This document shows, piece after piece, positions 47,534 through 59,569 of a stretch of 64,000 bases of DNA. The notes below the pieces were generated by a model that did no database searches, was not told the origin of the DNA, and worked only from the letters and a program-made list of their open reading frames with translations. The stretch is taken from positions 124,001 through 188,000 of the forward strand of contig NZ_LGUI01000004.1 of NCBI RefSeq assembly GCF_002891295.1, written 5' to 3'. The DNA is from Streptomyces eurocidicus (GTDB lineage Bacteria > Actinomycetota > Actinomycetes > Streptomycetales > Streptomycetaceae). Numbering within the stretch: the first letter of the stretch is position 1; every line of letters starts with the position of its first letter. The translations under genes were made by a program, and so were the position numbers.

Positions 47534-48796
47534 ATGTCAGTACCAAGCCGCCCACCGGCCACCGCGCGTGACAACCCGCTGCACGCCCTGCTCGACCGGG
47601 AAGTGCTCGCGAACCCCTACCCGTTGTTCGAGCGGTGGCGAGAGCAAGGTCCGATGTGGACGTCGGACGGTTCCCTGCTGCTGAGCGACCACGACAACTG
47701 TATGGCGGTGCTCAAGAGCCACACGACCATGGGCAGTGACACGTTCAACGCCCCGGGGATGCGGGAGCTCTTCGGCGACCGCGGCGACGAGCCGGTGCTC
47801 AACTCGATCTTCTTCATGGACAACCCCGGACACGGGCGGCAGCGGAACCTGGTCAGCAAGGCATTCACGCCACGGATCACCGCGCGCTTCGAGCCGTGGA
47901 TTCGCGAGATCGTGGACGAACTGCTCCGCGACTGCCTGGCCGACGGCGAGTTCGACGGCGTGCAGGACCTGGCCGCGGTGCTCTCGCTGCGGGTCATCGC
48001 GACTCTCCTGGGCATCCCGGACGAGGACATCCCGATGCTGCGGGAGTGGTCCAGCGACATGGCGCTGTCCACGGAGCTGCCCACGCTGGTGGCCAGCTTC
48101 CACTCCACGGCGATGTTCGACCGCGAGGAACTCGTCCGCATCATCCGCACCACCACCGAACTGCACGGCTACTTCGCGGACCTCATCCACAAGCGCCGCC
48201 GCAACCCCGGCGAGGACCTCATCTCCAGCCTGCTCTCCACGCAGGAGGACGGGCGCGGGCTGAGCCGGCGTGAGGTGACGAACGTCGTGGTGACCGTGTT
48301 CACCGCGGCCCATGAGTCCACCACGAACCTGATCACCAACGGCCTGCTCGCGATGTCGCGCCACCCGGAGCAGTTCCAGCTGCTCCGGCAGGACCCGGCG
48401 ATCGTCGGCGACGTGGTCAGCGAGGCGCTGCGCTACGACTGCCCGATCATGCTGACCGGCCGTGTCGCGCTGCGATCCGACCGGATCAACGGCATCGACA
48501 TCCCCGAGGGCTCGGTGGTCACCCTGGTCCTCGCGTCCGGCAACCGGGACGAGCGGGTGCACCCGAGTGCGGGTCGGTTCATCGCGGACCGGAAGCCGGC
48601 CGTGATGAACCTCGCCTTCGGCGCCGGCGCGCACTACTGCCTCGGCAGCAGCCTGGCCCGGCTGGAGGCGGAGATCGTGTTCGGTGAGCTGGCTCGCCGG
48701 CTGCGCGGCTTCCACGTGCACGAGGACTCACTGAGCTATCGCAGGCACGTGGTCGTCCGCGGCCTCGACACCGAACGCGTCACCTTCCAACTCTGA
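47534..48796 (+). CDS. Cytochrome P450 tailoring enzyme, I-helix AAHEST
   Basis: 420 residues. The I-helix reads FTAAHESTTN, with Ala in place of the usual Gly but the acid-Ser/Thr pair kept. ExxR is in SEALRYD and the heme loop is FGAGAHYCLG. It starts four bases after the PKS 1 stop, with GAGGAG upstream, and is followed 28 bases later by PKS 2, so all are one transcript. It should hydroxylate or epoxidise the PKS product. A ferredoxin is not encoded nearby. The position between PKS genes is conserved enough to be functional but does not identify the site of oxidation. Confidence 0.92.
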   Translation: MSVPSRPPATARDNPLHALLDREVLANPYPLFERWREQGPMWTSDGSLLLSDHDNCMAVLKSHTTMGSDTFNAPGMRELFGDRGDEPVLNSIFFMDNPGHGRQRNLVSKAFTPRITARFEPWIREIVDELLRDCLADGEFDGVQDLAAVLSLRVIATLLGIPDEDIPMLREWSSDMALSTELPTLVASFHSTAMFDREELVRIIRTTTELHGYFADLIHKRRRNPGEDLISSLLSTQEDGRGLSRREVTNVVVTVFTAAHESTTNLITNGLLAMSRHPEQFQLLRQDPAIVGDVVSEALRYDCPIMLTGRVALRSDRINGIDIPEGSVVTLVLASGNRDERVHPSAGRFIADRKPAVMNLAFGAGAHYCLGSSLARLEAEIVFGELARRLRGFHVHEDSLSYRRHVVVRGLDTERVTFQL

Positions 48797-48823
48797 CCGG
48801 CCATCTGTCGCAGGGAGTCGTTC

Positions 48824-51800
48824 ATGTCCGATGAAGTCAGCACGCTCCGGCAATACCTGAAGAGGGTCACCACCGATCTGTTACGCACCCGGGAGCAGTT
48901 GCGTGACGCGACCGAGCAGTCCACCGAGCCGATCGCGGTGGTCGGCATGTCGTGCCGGCTGCCCGGCGACGTGGCCTCGCCCGCCCAGCTGTGGGACCTG
49001 GTGGCCGCGGGCACGGACGCCATTTCGCCTTTCCCCGGGGACCGGCACTGGCCGATCGAGGAGCTCTACGACGCCGATCCGGAGTCCCAGCAGGCGCGGC
49101 GGTCCTACGTGCGCGAGGGCGGCTTCCTCAGCGGGGCGGGCGATTTCGACCCCGCGTTCTTCGGGATCTCCCCGCGCGAGGCGCTGGTGATGGACCCGCA
49201 GCAGCGGTTGGTGCTGGAGCTGGCCTGGGAGGCACTGGAGTCCGCGGGCATCCTGCCGGACTCGCTGGTGGGCGAGCGGGCCGGGGTTTTCGTCGGCGCG
49301 TCCAGCAACGACTACGAGATGCTCTGGCAGGGCACCGACCAGTTCTCCCAGTACGGCATCACCGGCAACACCATGAGCGTGATCTCGGGCCGGATCAGCT
49401 ACGCCCTGGGCTTCCACGGCCCGGCCCTCACCGTGGACACCGCCTGCTCGTCCTCCCTGGTCGCCACCCACCTCGCGATGCGGGCCCTGCGCGCCGGCGA
49501 GTGCCCGATCGCGCTGGCGGGCGGTGTGACGGTGCTGAGCACTCCGGAGACGTTCGTCGAGTTCTGCGGCCAGGGCGTCACCTCCCGGGACGCTCGGATC
49601 AAGGCGTTCGCGGCCGGGGCGAACGGCTCGATCTGGGCCGAGGGGGCGGGTCTCCTGGTACTGGAGCGGCTGTCCGACGCGCGGCGGCACGGCCACCAGG
49701 TGCTCGCGGTGCTGCGCGGCTCGGCGGTCAACTCCGACGGCACCAGCAACGGGCTCTCCGCACCCAACGGCACCGCCCAGCAGGAGGTGATCCGTACCGC
49801 GCTCGCCGACGCCGGACTGTCCACCCAGGACGTCGACGTGGTCGAGGCGCACGGCACCGGCACCCCGCTCGGCGACCCGGTGGAGGGCACCGCGCTGGTG
49901 GCGACCTACGGCCGGAACCGGCCGTCCGGCCGGCCGCTGCTGCTGGGCTCGCTGAAGTCCAACATCGGGCATACGCAGGCCGCGGCCGGCGTGGCCGGCA
50001 TCATCAAGATGATCATGGCGATGCGGCACGGTCTCGCGCCGAAGACGCTGCACGTGGACAGCCCCACCCCGAAGGTGGACTGGGGAGTGAACGGGGTCAG
50101 CGTGCTCGCCGACGCGATGCCCTGGCCGGAGACCGGTCGAGCGCGCCGCGCCGCCGTCTCCTCCTTCGGGATCAGTGGCACCAACGCCCATGTCGTGCTG
50201 GAACAGCACGTCGAGCCGGAGGCGCCGGAGCCCGGCGTGCCGTCCGCCGGTCTGGTGTGGACGGTGTCGGGCCGGACCGAGGACGCGCTGCGCGCCCAGG
50301 CGACCCGGCTGCTGGCCTTCGCCGAGTCCGGCGATGCTCCCTCCGCCGAGGGGCTGGCGCACGCATTGGCCACCCGCCGCACCCACTTCCGCCACCGGCT
50401 GGCGGTGCCCGGCCGGGACCGGGCCGAACTCACCTCCGCGCTGCGCGGCCACCTCGACACCGGCCTGGTCACCGATGTGGCGGTGGGCGCCGCGGCCGGC
50501 GGCGGGCTGTGCGTGCTGTTCACCGGCCAGGGCGCCCAGCGGCTCGGCATGGGGCGGCAGCTCGCCGCCTCCTTCCCGGTGTTCGCCGAGGCGTTCGGCG
50601 AGGTGTGCGAGCTGTTCGACCGGGAGCTGGAGAGTCCGCTGCGGACCGTGCTCGAGGGCGAACCGGACCTGCTCGACCGCACCGACTACGCCCAGGCCGC
50701 CCTGTTCGCGGTGGAGGTCGCGCTGTTCCGGCTGATGCACTCCTGGGGTGTGCGCCCGGACATGCTGCTGGGACACTCGATCGGGGAGATCAGCGCGGCG
50801 CACGTGGCCGGGGTGTGGTCGCTGCCGGACGCGGTCCGGCTGGTGGCCGCCAGAGGCCGCCTGATGGCCGCGCTGCCCGAGGGCGGCGCGATGCTGTCCG
50901 TGCAGGGCACCGAGCAGGACCTGGCCCCCTGGCTGGCGGGGCGCGCGCGGCGGGTGTCCGTCGCGGCGGTGAACGCCTCGGACACGGTGGTCGTCTCCGG
51001 TGCGGACGAGGACATCGCGGAGCTGGAGGCTGACTGGGCGGGCCGGGGACGGCGGACCCGGCGGCTGCGGGTCAGCCACGCGTTCCACTCGCCGCTGATG
51101 GAGCCGATGCTGGCCGAGTTCGGCACGGTCCTGGCCGGGTTGACGACGCACGATCCGGAAATCCCGGTGATCTCCAACCTCACCGGCGAGACGGCCACGG
51201 CGGAGCAGTTGCGCTCGCCGGCGTACTGGACCGCGCACGTCCGGCAGGCGGTGCGGTTCCACGACGGGCTGCGCACCGCACGCGAGGCCGGTGCACGCGT
51301 CCTGCTCGAACTGGGGCCGGGCGCGGTGCTTTCCGCGCTGGCCGGGCGGGACGCCGGGCCGGACGAGGCGAGGGTGCCCACCCTGCGCGGGGCCGATCGT
51401 GACGAGACCAAGGACGTGCTGCTCGCCCTCGGCGCGCTGCACACGCAAGGCGTGGAGGTGGACTGGTCCGCCGTGCTGCCCGCCGCGCCCGCCAGGACGG
51501 CGGACCTGCCCTGCTACGCGTTCCAGCACGAGAGGTACTGGCTGGTGCCGGACGGGAACGGGCTGAACCTGCGTTCCACCGGGCTGCTCCCGGTGGGCCA
51601 CCCGCTGCTGGGCGCCGTGCTGTCCGCGGCCGAGGGCGACGGCGTGCTGCTCACCGGCAGGCTGTCCCTTCAGTCGCACTCCTGGCTGGGGGGCCATCTG
51701 GTGCGCGGCATCCCCCTGCTGGCCGGTACCGGTTTCGTGGAACTGGCGCTGGCCGCGGGCGAGCAGGTCGGCTGCGATCTGCTCGAACAGCTGACCGTCG

Positions 51801-54391
51801 AGGCGCCGCTGGTCCTGCCGGCGCACGGCGGGGTGTCGGTGCAGGTGGTGGTGGGCGACACCGAGGAGACCGGCCGTCGCCCGGTGCGGGTGTACTCCCG
51901 GCCGGAGGGCGTGGGCCGGGACGAGCCGGGCCCATGGCGGTCACACGCCTTCGGCTACCTGGGCATCCGCACCGCGACGCCGGACACGACCCTCGCGCAC
52001 TGGCCGCCGCGGGACGCGCGGGAGATCCCGGTCGCGGACGTCTACGACGAGGTGGTGGAGGGCAGGCACTTCCGCTACGAGGGCGCGTTCCGAGGTCTGC
52101 GGACCCTCTGGCAACGCGACCACCCCGACGGGAGCTCGGAGATGTTCGCCGAGGTCGCCCTGCCCGTCGAAGCGGCGGGGGACGCGAAGCGCTACAGCCT
52201 GCACCCGGCGCTGCTGGACGCGGCACTGCACGCGGTCGGTCTCGGCCCGCAGCTGGACGGGATCGACGAGGGCAGCGGCTCGATGCCGTTCTCGTGGTCG
52301 GGGCTGTCGCTGTTCCGGGCCGGAGCCTCGATGGTGCGGGTGCACGTCACCGGCGGGAACGGCGACGTGACGATCACGCTGGCGGACGAGACCGGTGCCA
52401 CCGTGGCCACGGTGGACTCCCTGGTGTTCCGGCCGCTGCCCGCCGACGAGTCCTACCTGCTGGGACCGGCCGAGGACGGCGCGGAACTGCTCGCACAGGA
52501 CTGGGTGCCCGTGCGCCGGCCGTCCACAGTGGACGATTCCGGTGGCTGGCACGACCCCGGGATCGGCGGGCTCGACCTCGCGTCGCTGGCGGACGCGGAG
52601 GACCCGGTGCCGCCGGTGGTGGTGCTGCGCCCGGCCCGGCCCGCCGGGGACGACGTCACCGCACGGGTCCGCGCCGCGCTCACCGAGCTGACCGGGCACC
52701 TGCGAGTGTGGCTCACCGACCAGCGGTTCGCCGGTTCGCTGCTGGTGGTCCGCACCGAGCGCGCGCTCGGCGTGCGGGCGGGCGACGAACCCGACCTGGC
52801 ACTGTCCGCGGCCCACGGGCTGGCTCGCTCGGCACAGAACGAGTACCCGGGCCGCCTCCTGCTGGTCGACGTCGACGAGCCGGCCGACACCGCGTTGCGC
52901 GACGCGGTCGCCGTCGCGTCCGCGGCCCGTGAGCCCCAGGTGGCGCTGCGCGCGGGCGAGCTGCTGGTGCCCCGGCTGCACCGCGACGACGGTCCGGCGG
53001 AGAGCGACGGCGGCTCGGCCGCCCGTACGCCCGACCCCGACGGCACCGTGCTGATCACCGGTGGGCTCGGGTCGCTGGGCCGCACGCTGGCCCGGCATCT
53101 GGCGAGCCGGGGCGCCCGCAGGCTGCTGCTCCTCTCGCGCCGTGGCGCGGAGAGCCCCGGCGCCACGGAACTGGTCGCCGAACTCGGCCGGCTCGGCGCG
53201 CACGCCGAGCTGGCGCGCGGCGACGTCGCCCGGCGGGGCGACGTGGCCCGGGTACTGGCCGAGGTGCCCGCGGCACACCCGCTCACCGCCGTGGTCCATG
53301 CGGCCGGTGTGCTGGACGACGGCTTGGTGGAGTCGCTGACCGACGGGCAAGTGGAGAACGTACTGGCGCCGAAGGTCGACGGAGCCTGGCACCTGCATGA
53401 GCTGACCCGGGATCTCGATCTCGCCGGGTTCACGTGCTTTTCCTCCGCCGCCGGTGTGTTCGGCACCGCGGGCCAGGGGGCTTACGCCGCGGCGAACGCC
53501 TTCCTGGACGCGCTCATGAACCAGCGGGCCGCCGCCGGGCTCCCGGCCCGCTCGCTGGGCTGGGGCCTGTGGGCGCCGGACAGCGGGACCAGCACGACCG
53601 ACGGGATGGGCGGCGGGCTGGCCGCCGCGGACCGGGCCCGCATGGACCGCACCGGGATCCGCGCACTGACCGTCGCGCAGGGCCTGTCCCTCTGGGACAC
53701 CGCGACCGGCTCGGACAGGGTCCACCTGGTGCCCATCGGGCTGGATCCGGGCACCGTGGCCGGGCTGGGAGAGGAGGGCATTCCGCCGTTGCTGCGCGAT
53801 CTGGTCCGCCCGGCCCGCCGCCGGCGCTCCGCGCGGTCCGCCGCGCCCGCCGAGTCCCCGGCGGACCTGGCCCGCAGGCTGGGCCGGCTGAGCCCCGCCG
53901 AACGGGACCGGCAGCTCCTCAACCTGGTGCTCGGGCAGATCGCGGCCGTGCTCGGCTACCCGTCCGCGGACGGGGTGCCCGCGGACGGTCCGTTCGGAGA
54001 CCTCGGGTTCGACTCACTGAGCTCGGTCGAGCTGCGCAACCGGCTCAACACCGCCACGGGTCTGACCCTGCCCGCCACCTTGGTGTTCGACCACCCCACT
54101 CCGGCCATCCTCGCGGCGCACCTCGGCACGGAGGTCGCGCCGGATGCCGCCGGCGCGGAGGAACCGGCGGACGGCCCCGCCGAGCGCGGCCCGGATCAGC
54201 TCTCCGGACTCGCGCGGGCGGTCGAGGAGGCGCTGGCCGGCGAGAACGCGCAGCGCGACGCGCTGCGCGGACGACTGCGGGCGGCGCTGCGCGCGCTGGA
54301 CGGCGAGCCGGGGCCCGGGGTGGACGAGCTGAGCTCGGCCTCCGTGGACCAGCTCTACGCCTTCGTGGACCGGGAACTCGGCGATGCGTGA
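48824..54391 (+). CDS. Type I PKS, module 3: KS-AT-DH-KR-ACP
   Basis: 1855 residues. The N-terminal docking coiled coil ([21 protein letters not shown]) matches the acidic tail of PKS 1. KS Cys208; AT Ser652 with HAFHS at 752 (malonyl). The DH His958 is present, but the motif is [11 protein letters not shown], with Ala instead of the usual Pro after HxxxG; the second DH motif [10 protein letters not shown] is intact. KR is LDD type with Tyr1554. ACP Ser1731 is followed by a C-terminal docking tail. Codon 20 (48881-48883) is TTA. The predicted product step is an alpha,beta-unsaturated extension by two carbons, if the DH is active. Confidence 0.95.
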   Translation: MSDEVSTLRQYLKRVTTDLLRTREQLRDATEQSTEPIAVVGMSCRLPGDVASPAQLWDLVAAGTDAISPFPGDRHWPIEELYDADPESQQARRSYVREGGFLSGAGDFDPAFFGISPREALVMDPQQRLVLELAWEALESAGILPDSLVGERAGVFVGASSNDYEMLWQGTDQFSQYGITGNTMSVISGRISYALGFHGPALTVDTACSSSLVATHLAMRALRAGECPIALAGGVTVLSTPETFVEFCGQGVTSRDARIKAFAAGANGSIWAEGAGLLVLERLSDARRHGHQVLAVLRGSAVNSDGTSNGLSAPNGTAQQEVIRTALADAGLSTQDVDVVEAHGTGTPLGDPVEGTALVATYGRNRPSGRPLLLGSLKSNIGHTQAAAGVAGIIKMIMAMRHGLAPKTLHVDSPTPKVDWGVNGVSVLADAMPWPETGRARRAAVSSFGISGTNAHVVLEQHVEPEAPEPGVPSAGLVWTVSGRTEDALRAQATRLLAFAESGDAPSAEGLAHALATRRTHFRHRLAVPGRDRAELTSALRGHLDTGLVTDVAVGAAAGGGLCVLFTGQGAQRLGMGRQLAASFPVFAEAFGEVCELFDRELESPLRTVLEGEPDLLDRTDYAQAALFAVEVALFRLMHSWGVRPDMLLGHSIGEISAAHVAGVWSLPDAVRLVAARGRLMAALPEGGAMLSVQGTEQDLAPWLAGRARRVSVAAVNASDTVVVSGADEDIAELEADWAGRGRRTRRLRVSHAFHSPLMEPMLAEFGTVLAGLTTHDPEIPVISNLTGETATAEQLRSPAYWTAHVRQAVRFHDGLRTAREAGARVLLELGPGAVLSALAGRDAGPDEARVPTLRGADRDETKDVLLALGALHTQGVEVDWSAVLPAAPARTADLPCYAFQHERYWLVPDGNGLNLRSTGLLPVGHPLLGAVLSAAEGDGVLLTGRLSLQSHSWLGGHLVRGIPLLAGTGFVELALAAGEQVGCDLLEQLTVEAPLVLPAHGGVSVQVVVGDTEETGRRPVRVYSRPEGVGRDEPGPWRSHAFGYLGIRTATPDTTLAHWPPRDAREIPVADVYDEVVEGRHFRYEGAFRGLRTLWQRDHPDGSSEMFAEVALPVEAAGDAKRYSLHPALLDAALHAVGLGPQLDGIDEGSGSMPFSWSGLSLFRAGASMVRVHVTGGNGDVTITLADETGATVATVDSLVFRPLPADESYLLGPAEDGAELLAQDWVPVRRPSTVDDSGGWHDPGIGGLDLASLADAEDPVPPVVVLRPARPAGDDVTARVRAALTELTGHLRVWLTDQRFAGSLLVVRTERALGVRAGDEPDLALSAAHGLARSAQNEYPGRLLLVDVDEPADTALRDAVAVASAAREPQVALRAGELLVPRLHRDDGPAESDGGSAARTPDPDGTVLITGGLGSLGRTLARHLASRGARRLLLLSRRGAESPGATELVAELGRLGAHAELARGDVARRGDVARVLAEVPAAHPLTAVVHAAGVLDDGLVESLTDGQVENVLAPKVDGAWHLHELTRDLDLAGFTCFSSAAGVFGTAGQGAYAAANAFLDALMNQRAAAGLPARSLGWGLWAPDSGTSTTDGMGGGLAAADRARMDRTGIRALTVAQGLSLWDTATGSDRVHLVPIGLDPGTVAGLGEEGIPPLLRDLVRPARRRRSARSAAPAESPADLARRLGRLSPAERDRQLLNLVLGQIAAVLGYPSADGVPADGPFGDLGFDSLSSVELRNRLNTATGLTLPATLVFDHPTPAILAAHLGTEVAPDAAGAEEPADGPAERGPDQLSGLARAVEEALAGENAQRDALRGRLRAALRALDGEPGPGVDELSSASVDQLYAFVDRELGDA

Positions 54392-54437
54392 GCCAGCAGC
54401 CGGGACCGCCCGGCCGACCGGAAAGGAATCGAAAGCC

Positions 54438-57400
54438 GTGGGCGAGGATCCGAAGCTCGTCAAGTACTTCCAGCGGGTCACCGCGGAACTCCAGCGCACC
54501 CGGGAGCGGTTGCGGGAGCTGGAGAACCCCGTCGACGACCCGGTGGCCGTGGTCGGCATGGGCTGCCGGTTCGGCGGTGGGGTCGGCTCGCCGGAGGAGC
54601 TGTGGGAACTGCTCGCCGCGGAGCGGGACGTGATCACCGGGTTCCCGGCCGACCGCGGCTGGACCGAAGACCAGATCTACCACCCGGAACCGGGCACGCC
54701 GGGCCGCTCCTACGTCCGGCACGGTGCCTTCCTCGACGACGCGGCCGACTTCGATGCCGAGTTCTTCGGCATTTCGCCGCGCGAGGCGCTCAGCATGGAC
54801 CCGCAGCAGCGGATCGCGCTGGAGGTCACCTGGCAGGCGCTGGAGTCCGCCGGTATCGATCCGGCCGGGCTGCGCGGCAGCCGCACCGGCGTGTTCCTCG
54901 GACTGTCCAACGCGGACTACGCCACGGCGGTCCGCGAGATGCCCGAGGACATGCTGGGCCAGCTCTCCATCGGCAACGCGGGCAGCGTGACCTCCGGCCG
55001 GCTGGCCTATGTGTTCGGCCTGCAGGGGCCCGTGCTCACGGTGGACACCGCCTGTTCCTCGTCCCTGGTCGGGATCCACCTGGCGGTGCAGTCGCTGCGC
55101 GCGGGCGAGTGCACCCTGGCGCTCGCGGGCGGGGTGACCGTCCTGTCCAGCCCGCTGCTGTTCATCGACTACGCCCGGCAACGCGCCTTGGCGCCGGACG
55201 GACGGTGCAAGCCCTTCTCCTCGGCCGCCGACGGCACCGCGTGGGGCGAGGGCGCCGGAATGCTGGTGCTGGAGAAGCTGTCCGACGCGCGGCGGCACGG
55301 CCACCAGGTGCTCGCGGTGCTGCGCGGATCGGCGATCAACTCCGATGGCACCTCCTCCGGGCTGACCGCCCCGAACGGAACCGCGCAGCAGCAGGTGATC
55401 GCCGACGCGCTCGCTTCGGCCGGCCTGTCGCCCGCGGACGTCGACGCGGTGGAGGCGCACGGCACGGGCACCGCGCTCGGCGACCCGATCGAGGCGCAGG
55501 CGCTGCTGGCCGGGTACGGCCGCCACCGCGGTGACCGGCCGCCGCTGCTGGTCGGCGCGGTGAAGTCGAACCTCGCCCACACCCAGGCCGCGGCCGGAGT
55601 CGCCGGCGTGGTGAAGATGGTGCTGGCCATGCGGCACAGCACGCTGCCCAGGACCCTGCACATCGACACGGTGACCCCCCGGGTCGACTGGGCGCAGGGC
55701 GGGGTCGAACTGCTCACCAGCGCGGTTCCGTGGCCGCGCGACGGGCGTCCCCGGCGGGCGGGCGTGTCCGCGTTCGGAGTCGGCGGCACCAATGCGCACG
55801 TGATCCTGGAGGACCCGGGGCCCGACCCGGACACCGAGCCCGGCGACCGGGCCGTCCCGCCACTGCTGGCCTGGACCCTGTCGGGCAGGACCGAACAGGC
55901 GCTGTCCGCGCAGGCGGCCGCGCTGCACGAGTACCTCGACCGGGCGCGCCCGGATCCGCTGGACCTGTCGTGGTCGCTGGCCACCGCCCGGGCGCACCTG
56001 CCGCACCGCGCGGTGGTGTTCGGCTCCCGCCCGGCCGACCTCGCCGCGGGCCTGACCGCGCTGAGCACGGGCCGGAACGACACCGGGAACGCCACGGTGG
56101 CGGTCTCCGGCACCGCCGTGCGGAGCGGCACCACCGCGTTCCTGTACCCGCACGAGTGCACCCCGGCCGTGGTGCGCGCGTTGGCCGCGCAGTACGCCGA
56201 GGCCGAGCCGTTCGCCGAGCACCTCTCCGCATGCGCGGCAGTGCTGGCCGGGCTGGTCGGCTGGTCTCTGACGGATGTGCTCCGCGGTGACCCGGACGCG
56301 CCACCACTGGACCGGCCGGACGTGTTGGTCCCGGCCACGCTGGCCGTGCTGACCGGCGTGACACGAGTGTGGTGCGCGTCCGGGGTGCGCCCGGCGGCGC
56401 TGGCGGGACACGGATCCGGCCGGCTGGCCGCGTCCTGGGCGGTCGGGTGGCTGTCCCTGCCCTCGGCGCTGCGGATCGCGGCCGGGTGTCCCGCGGGCGC
56501 CGGACCCGACGCCGTGGATGTCCCGCCCCCCGCGCCCGGTGTGCCGGTGCTGTGCGGGGACACCGGCCGCTGGCTGCGGGACCGTCCGGACGAGGACGAC
56601 TACCGCACGGTGCCGGCCGCCGAATCCGGCCCGGCCGCCCGCGAGCTGCGGGCCGACGGCCATCGACTGCTGCTCGTATTCGGTGGGGACACCTCGGGCA
56701 TGGCCGCCGCGCTGTCCGACGGTCCCGCCGTGCTGGCCGTGCCGGAGGAGACGGAGAGCATGGTGACCGGTTCGGCGGCGGTCGTGCGCGCGCTGGGCCG
56801 CGCGTACGTGCTGGGCGCGGCGGTGGACTGGCGCGCCGTCCTGGCCGGCGCCGGTGCGCGGCGTATCCCGTTGCCCGGCTACGCCTTCCAGCGCAGCCGG
56901 TACTGGATCGAGCGCGAGTGGACCATGCCGGTGCTGATCTCCGACGCCCCCGGGACGCGCGAGCCCGATCGGCGCTCGCCCGCGGCTGTGCTGTGGGCAC
57001 TGCCCGAGCAGGAGCGCAACGGCCGGGTCGAGACGCTGGTCCGTGAGTGCCTGGGCCGGGCGCTGGGCAACGGACCGGATGACCGGGTCGACGCCGAGGA
57101 CACGTTCCGCGATCTCGGGATGGACTCGCTGGGCGCGGAGGATCTGCGCGATCAACTCACCACCGATGCCGGTGTGGAGATCGAACTCGCCGACGTGCTG
57201 AACTATCCCACGGTGGTCGATCTCACCGAGCGCGTACTGGAAAAGCTGGCCGCCCGCGCCGAGGAGGGCACGCTCGACGAGATCGCGGGGACCGCCCGGT
57301 CCGGGCACGAGGCCCCGGAATCCGGCACCGGGCCGGTGGACCCGGCGCCCGAGAACGCCGACGAAAGCGACGGCAGCCTGGCCTCGTTCTACATCCGGGC

Positions 57401-58223
57401 GATCCGCACCGGCCGGATCAACGTCGCCCTCCGCCTGGCCCGCGCGGCCTCCGAGACCCGCGACACGTTCGACCAGGACGATCCGCGCGATCTCGCCGAA
57501 CTGCGCCGGGTGGGGGCGGGCACGGGTGGCCCCACGATCGTCGGCCTCACCCCGCCGATCTTCCCCAACCTGGACCTGCCCTACTCCTACCTGCACGCCG
57601 GGCTGGACCCCGCGTCCGACGTGTGGTCGCTGTGGTCACCCGGATTCGCGGGTGAGGCGCCGCTGCCCGCCGACCGTGCCGCCCTGATGCGGATGCTGGC
57701 GAAACCGCTGCGCCGTGAGCTGGCCGGCACCCCGTTGATCATCGCGGGCTACTCCTCGGGCGGCTGGCTGGCGCACGACCTGGCCGCGCACCTGGAGCGG
57801 ACCGGCGTCCCCGTCACCGCGCTGCTGCTGCTGGACTCGTACCTGCCGGAGGAGGAGATGGAACAGACCGAGACCCGCAGCGAGTTCATGCGTGAGCAGA
57901 TCCGCCGACGTGACCTCATGGGCATGGCGCTCAACCGTCCGGACCGGACGGTGACCACCAGCGGCCAGATCGCGGCGATGGGCGGCTACAGCAGGATCTT
58001 CAGCGGCTGGCGGCCCGGTCCGCTGAAGGCGCCGATCCTGCACCTGCTCGCCAGCGAGGTCGTCGCGGGTCTGCCCACCAGCTCGGAGGACCACCCGTTC
58101 CCGGCCGAACTGGCGCACCGCGTGCGCAGGCTGCCCGGCGATCACTTCACCATCCTGTCCCAGCACGCCGACCTGATCTCAGCGAACCTGCACGACTGGC
58201 TGACGGAGGTACACCCCATATGA
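54438..58223 (+). CDS. Type I PKS terminal module: KS-AT(inactive)-ACP-TE
   Basis: About 1261 residues from GTG 54438 (GAAAGGAA upstream; docking helix [17 protein letters not shown] follows). An earlier in-frame ATG at 54384 overlaps the PKS 2 stop but has no clear site. KS Cys206 and both His motifs are intact, although the second reads KSNLAHTQ instead of KSNIGHTQ. The AT region is short and lacks the FPGQG motif, and its active-site motif is GHGSG: the catalytic Ser is Gly659. ACP Ser897 (GMDSL) has an unusual flank. TE: GYSSG Ser1106, LLLLDSY Asp, GDH His1236. The TE should release the product by lactonisation or hydrolysis. Without a working AT, this module needs trans loading or does not extend. 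Confidence 0.94.
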   Translation: MGEDPKLVKYFQRVTAELQRTRERLRELENPVDDPVAVVGMGCRFGGGVGSPEELWELLAAERDVITGFPADRGWTEDQIYHPEPGTPGRSYVRHGAFLDDAADFDAEFFGISPREALSMDPQQRIALEVTWQALESAGIDPAGLRGSRTGVFLGLSNADYATAVREMPEDMLGQLSIGNAGSVTSGRLAYVFGLQGPVLTVDTACSSSLVGIHLAVQSLRAGECTLALAGGVTVLSSPLLFIDYARQRALAPDGRCKPFSSAADGTAWGEGAGMLVLEKLSDARRHGHQVLAVLRGSAINSDGTSSGLTAPNGTAQQQVIADALASAGLSPADVDAVEAHGTGTALGDPIEAQALLAGYGRHRGDRPPLLVGAVKSNLAHTQAAAGVAGVVKMVLAMRHSTLPRTLHIDTVTPRVDWAQGGVELLTSAVPWPRDGRPRRAGVSAFGVGGTNAHVILEDPGPDPDTEPGDRAVPPLLAWTLSGRTEQALSAQAAALHEYLDRARPDPLDLSWSLATARAHLPHRAVVFGSRPADLAAGLTALSTGRNDTGNATVAVSGTAVRSGTTAFLYPHECTPAVVRALAAQYAEAEPFAEHLSACAAVLAGLVGWSLTDVLRGDPDAPPLDRPDVLVPATLAVLTGVTRVWCASGVRPAALAGHGSGRLAASWAVGWLSLPSALRIAAGCPAGAGPDAVDVPPPAPGVPVLCGDTGRWLRDRPDEDDYRTVPAAESGPAARELRADGHRLLLVFGGDTSGMAAALSDGPAVLAVPEETESMVTGSAAVVRALGRAYVLGAAVDWRAVLAGAGARRIPLPGYAFQRSRYWIEREWTMPVLISDAPGTREPDRRSPAAVLWALPEQERNGRVETLVRECLGRALGNGPDDRVDAEDTFRDLGMDSLGAEDLRDQLTTDAGVEIELADVLNYPTVVDLTERVLEKLAARAEEGTLDEIAGTARSGHEAPESGTGPVDPAPENADESDGSLASFYIRAIRTGRINVALRLARAASETRDTFDQDDPRDLAELRRVGAGTGGPTIVGLTPPIFPNLDLPYSYLHAGLDPASDVWSLWSPGFAGEAPLPADRAALMRMLAKPLRRELAGTPLIIAGYSSGGWLAHDLAAHLERTGVPVTALLLLDSYLPEEEMEQTETRSEFMREQIRRRDLMGMALNRPDRTVTTSGQIAAMGGYSRIFSGWRPGPLKAPILHLLASEVVAGLPTSSEDHPFPAELAHRVRRLPGDHFTILSQHADLISANLHDWLTEVHPI

Positions 58224-59443
58224 CGACCGTTCCCGATCTTCCCGACGCCACAGAGGCACTGGAGCACTTCCCCTTCGACGACGGCCGCGGCATCGAGGTC
58301 AACGAGCGGTTCAAGGAACTGCGGCAGCGCGAGGGGCTGCTCCGGGTGCGGCTCGCCTACGGTGAACCCACCTGGCTGGTCACCCGCTACGCGGACGCCC
58401 GGCTGGTGCTGGGCGACGCGCGGTTCAGCCGCGCGATGTCGGTCGGCCGGGACTTCCCGCGCCAGGAGGAGGCGACCGACCTGGCCGGGCTGATCACCAT
58501 GGATGCCCCCGAACACACCCGGCTGCGCACGCTGTTGCTCAAAGCCCTCAGCAGGTCCCGTATCGAAGCGCAGCGCCCGACGGTGCACGCGGCGGCGGAC
58601 GATCTGCTGTCGTCGGCGATGGCCGCCGGGCCGGGCATGGACATCGTGGTGGACTACGCACAGCGGATGAGCGTGCTGTCCATCTGCGACCTGCTCGGCG
58701 TACCGGTCTCGGACCGGGAGGTGTTCGAGTCGACCAGCGCGGCGCTGATGCCCGGCAGCGCCGTCGGCCACGAGGACATGATGCGGCGGTTCGGTGCCCT
58801 GCAAGCCTGCACCGAGCGGCTCATCGCCGAGCGTCGGGCCCGCCCCCGCGACGACCTGATGTCGGCGATGGTCCAGGCCCGGGACGAGGAGGACCGGCTC
58901 ACCGACACCGAGCTGATCGACCTGGTCGTCAGCATGCTGCTGGCCAGGTTCGAGGCGATCATCACCCAGATTCCGAACTGCGTCTACGTCCTCACGCGGG
59001 GCGACCGTGCGCTCTGGAACCGGCTGCGTGCGAATCCGGCCGAGCTGCCGGCGGCGGTCGAGGAACTGCTGCGCAACAACGCCTCCGCCGGTGCCGGCCT
59101 GTTCGTCCGCTATGCGAGGGAGGACGTCAACGTCGGCGGCACGCTGGTGCGCGCGGGCGAAGCCCTGACCGTCGCCATCGAGTCGGCCAACCACGACCCG
59201 GCCCGATTCGAGGACCCCGACGCGATCGACTTCACCCGGCCACCCGGTGGACACCTCACCTTCGGTTATGGCGCGCACTACTGCGTCGGCGCCCAGCTCG
59301 GGCGCATCGACCTCCAGGAGGGACTGCGGGTGCTGCTCACCAGGACCCCGGAGCTGACCGTCCGCGACATCACATGGAGAGAACGGCCGCACATCCGGGG
59401 GCCGGAGGCGATGCGCGTGACCTGGCAGGGTGGCCCGGAATGA
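58220..59443 (+). CDS. Cytochrome P450 with degenerate I-helix (ARFEA)
   Basis: 407 residues, overlapping the TE stop by ATGA. ExxR is in VEELLRN and the heme loop is [10 protein letters not shown]. The I-helix reads [11 protein letters not shown]: the usual Gly is Arg and the oxygen-activating Thr is Ala. This argues for substrate-assisted oxygen activation or an unusual reaction. It is the last gene of the PKS operon and should act on the released or ACP-bound polyketide. Its substrate cannot be read from the sequence. Confidence 0.92.
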   Translation: MTTVPDLPDATEALEHFPFDDGRGIEVNERFKELRQREGLLRVRLAYGEPTWLVTRYADARLVLGDARFSRAMSVGRDFPRQEEATDLAGLITMDAPEHTRLRTLLLKALSRSRIEAQRPTVHAAADDLLSSAMAAGPGMDIVVDYAQRMSVLSICDLLGVPVSDREVFESTSAALMPGSAVGHEDMMRRFGALQACTERLIAERRARPRDDLMSAMVQARDEEDRLTDTELIDLVVSMLLARFEAIITQIPNCVYVLTRGDRALWNRLRANPAELPAAVEELLRNNASAGAGLFVRYAREDVNVGGTLVRAGEALTVAIESANHDPARFEDPDAIDFTRPPGGHLTFGYGAHYCVGAQLGRIDLQEGLRVLLTRTPELTVRDITWRERPHIRGPEAMRVTWQGGPE

Positions 59444-59569
59444 CCACCACCGGCACGTAGTGGCAGGTCGGCCGGGTCCGGCGCGCCTCGCCGTTTGATA
59501 CCCGGTACGGTGCCCGCTTTGATGGTGCGATCGCGGGACGGCTGTACGGATGAGTGGTGAGGGGCGGGC

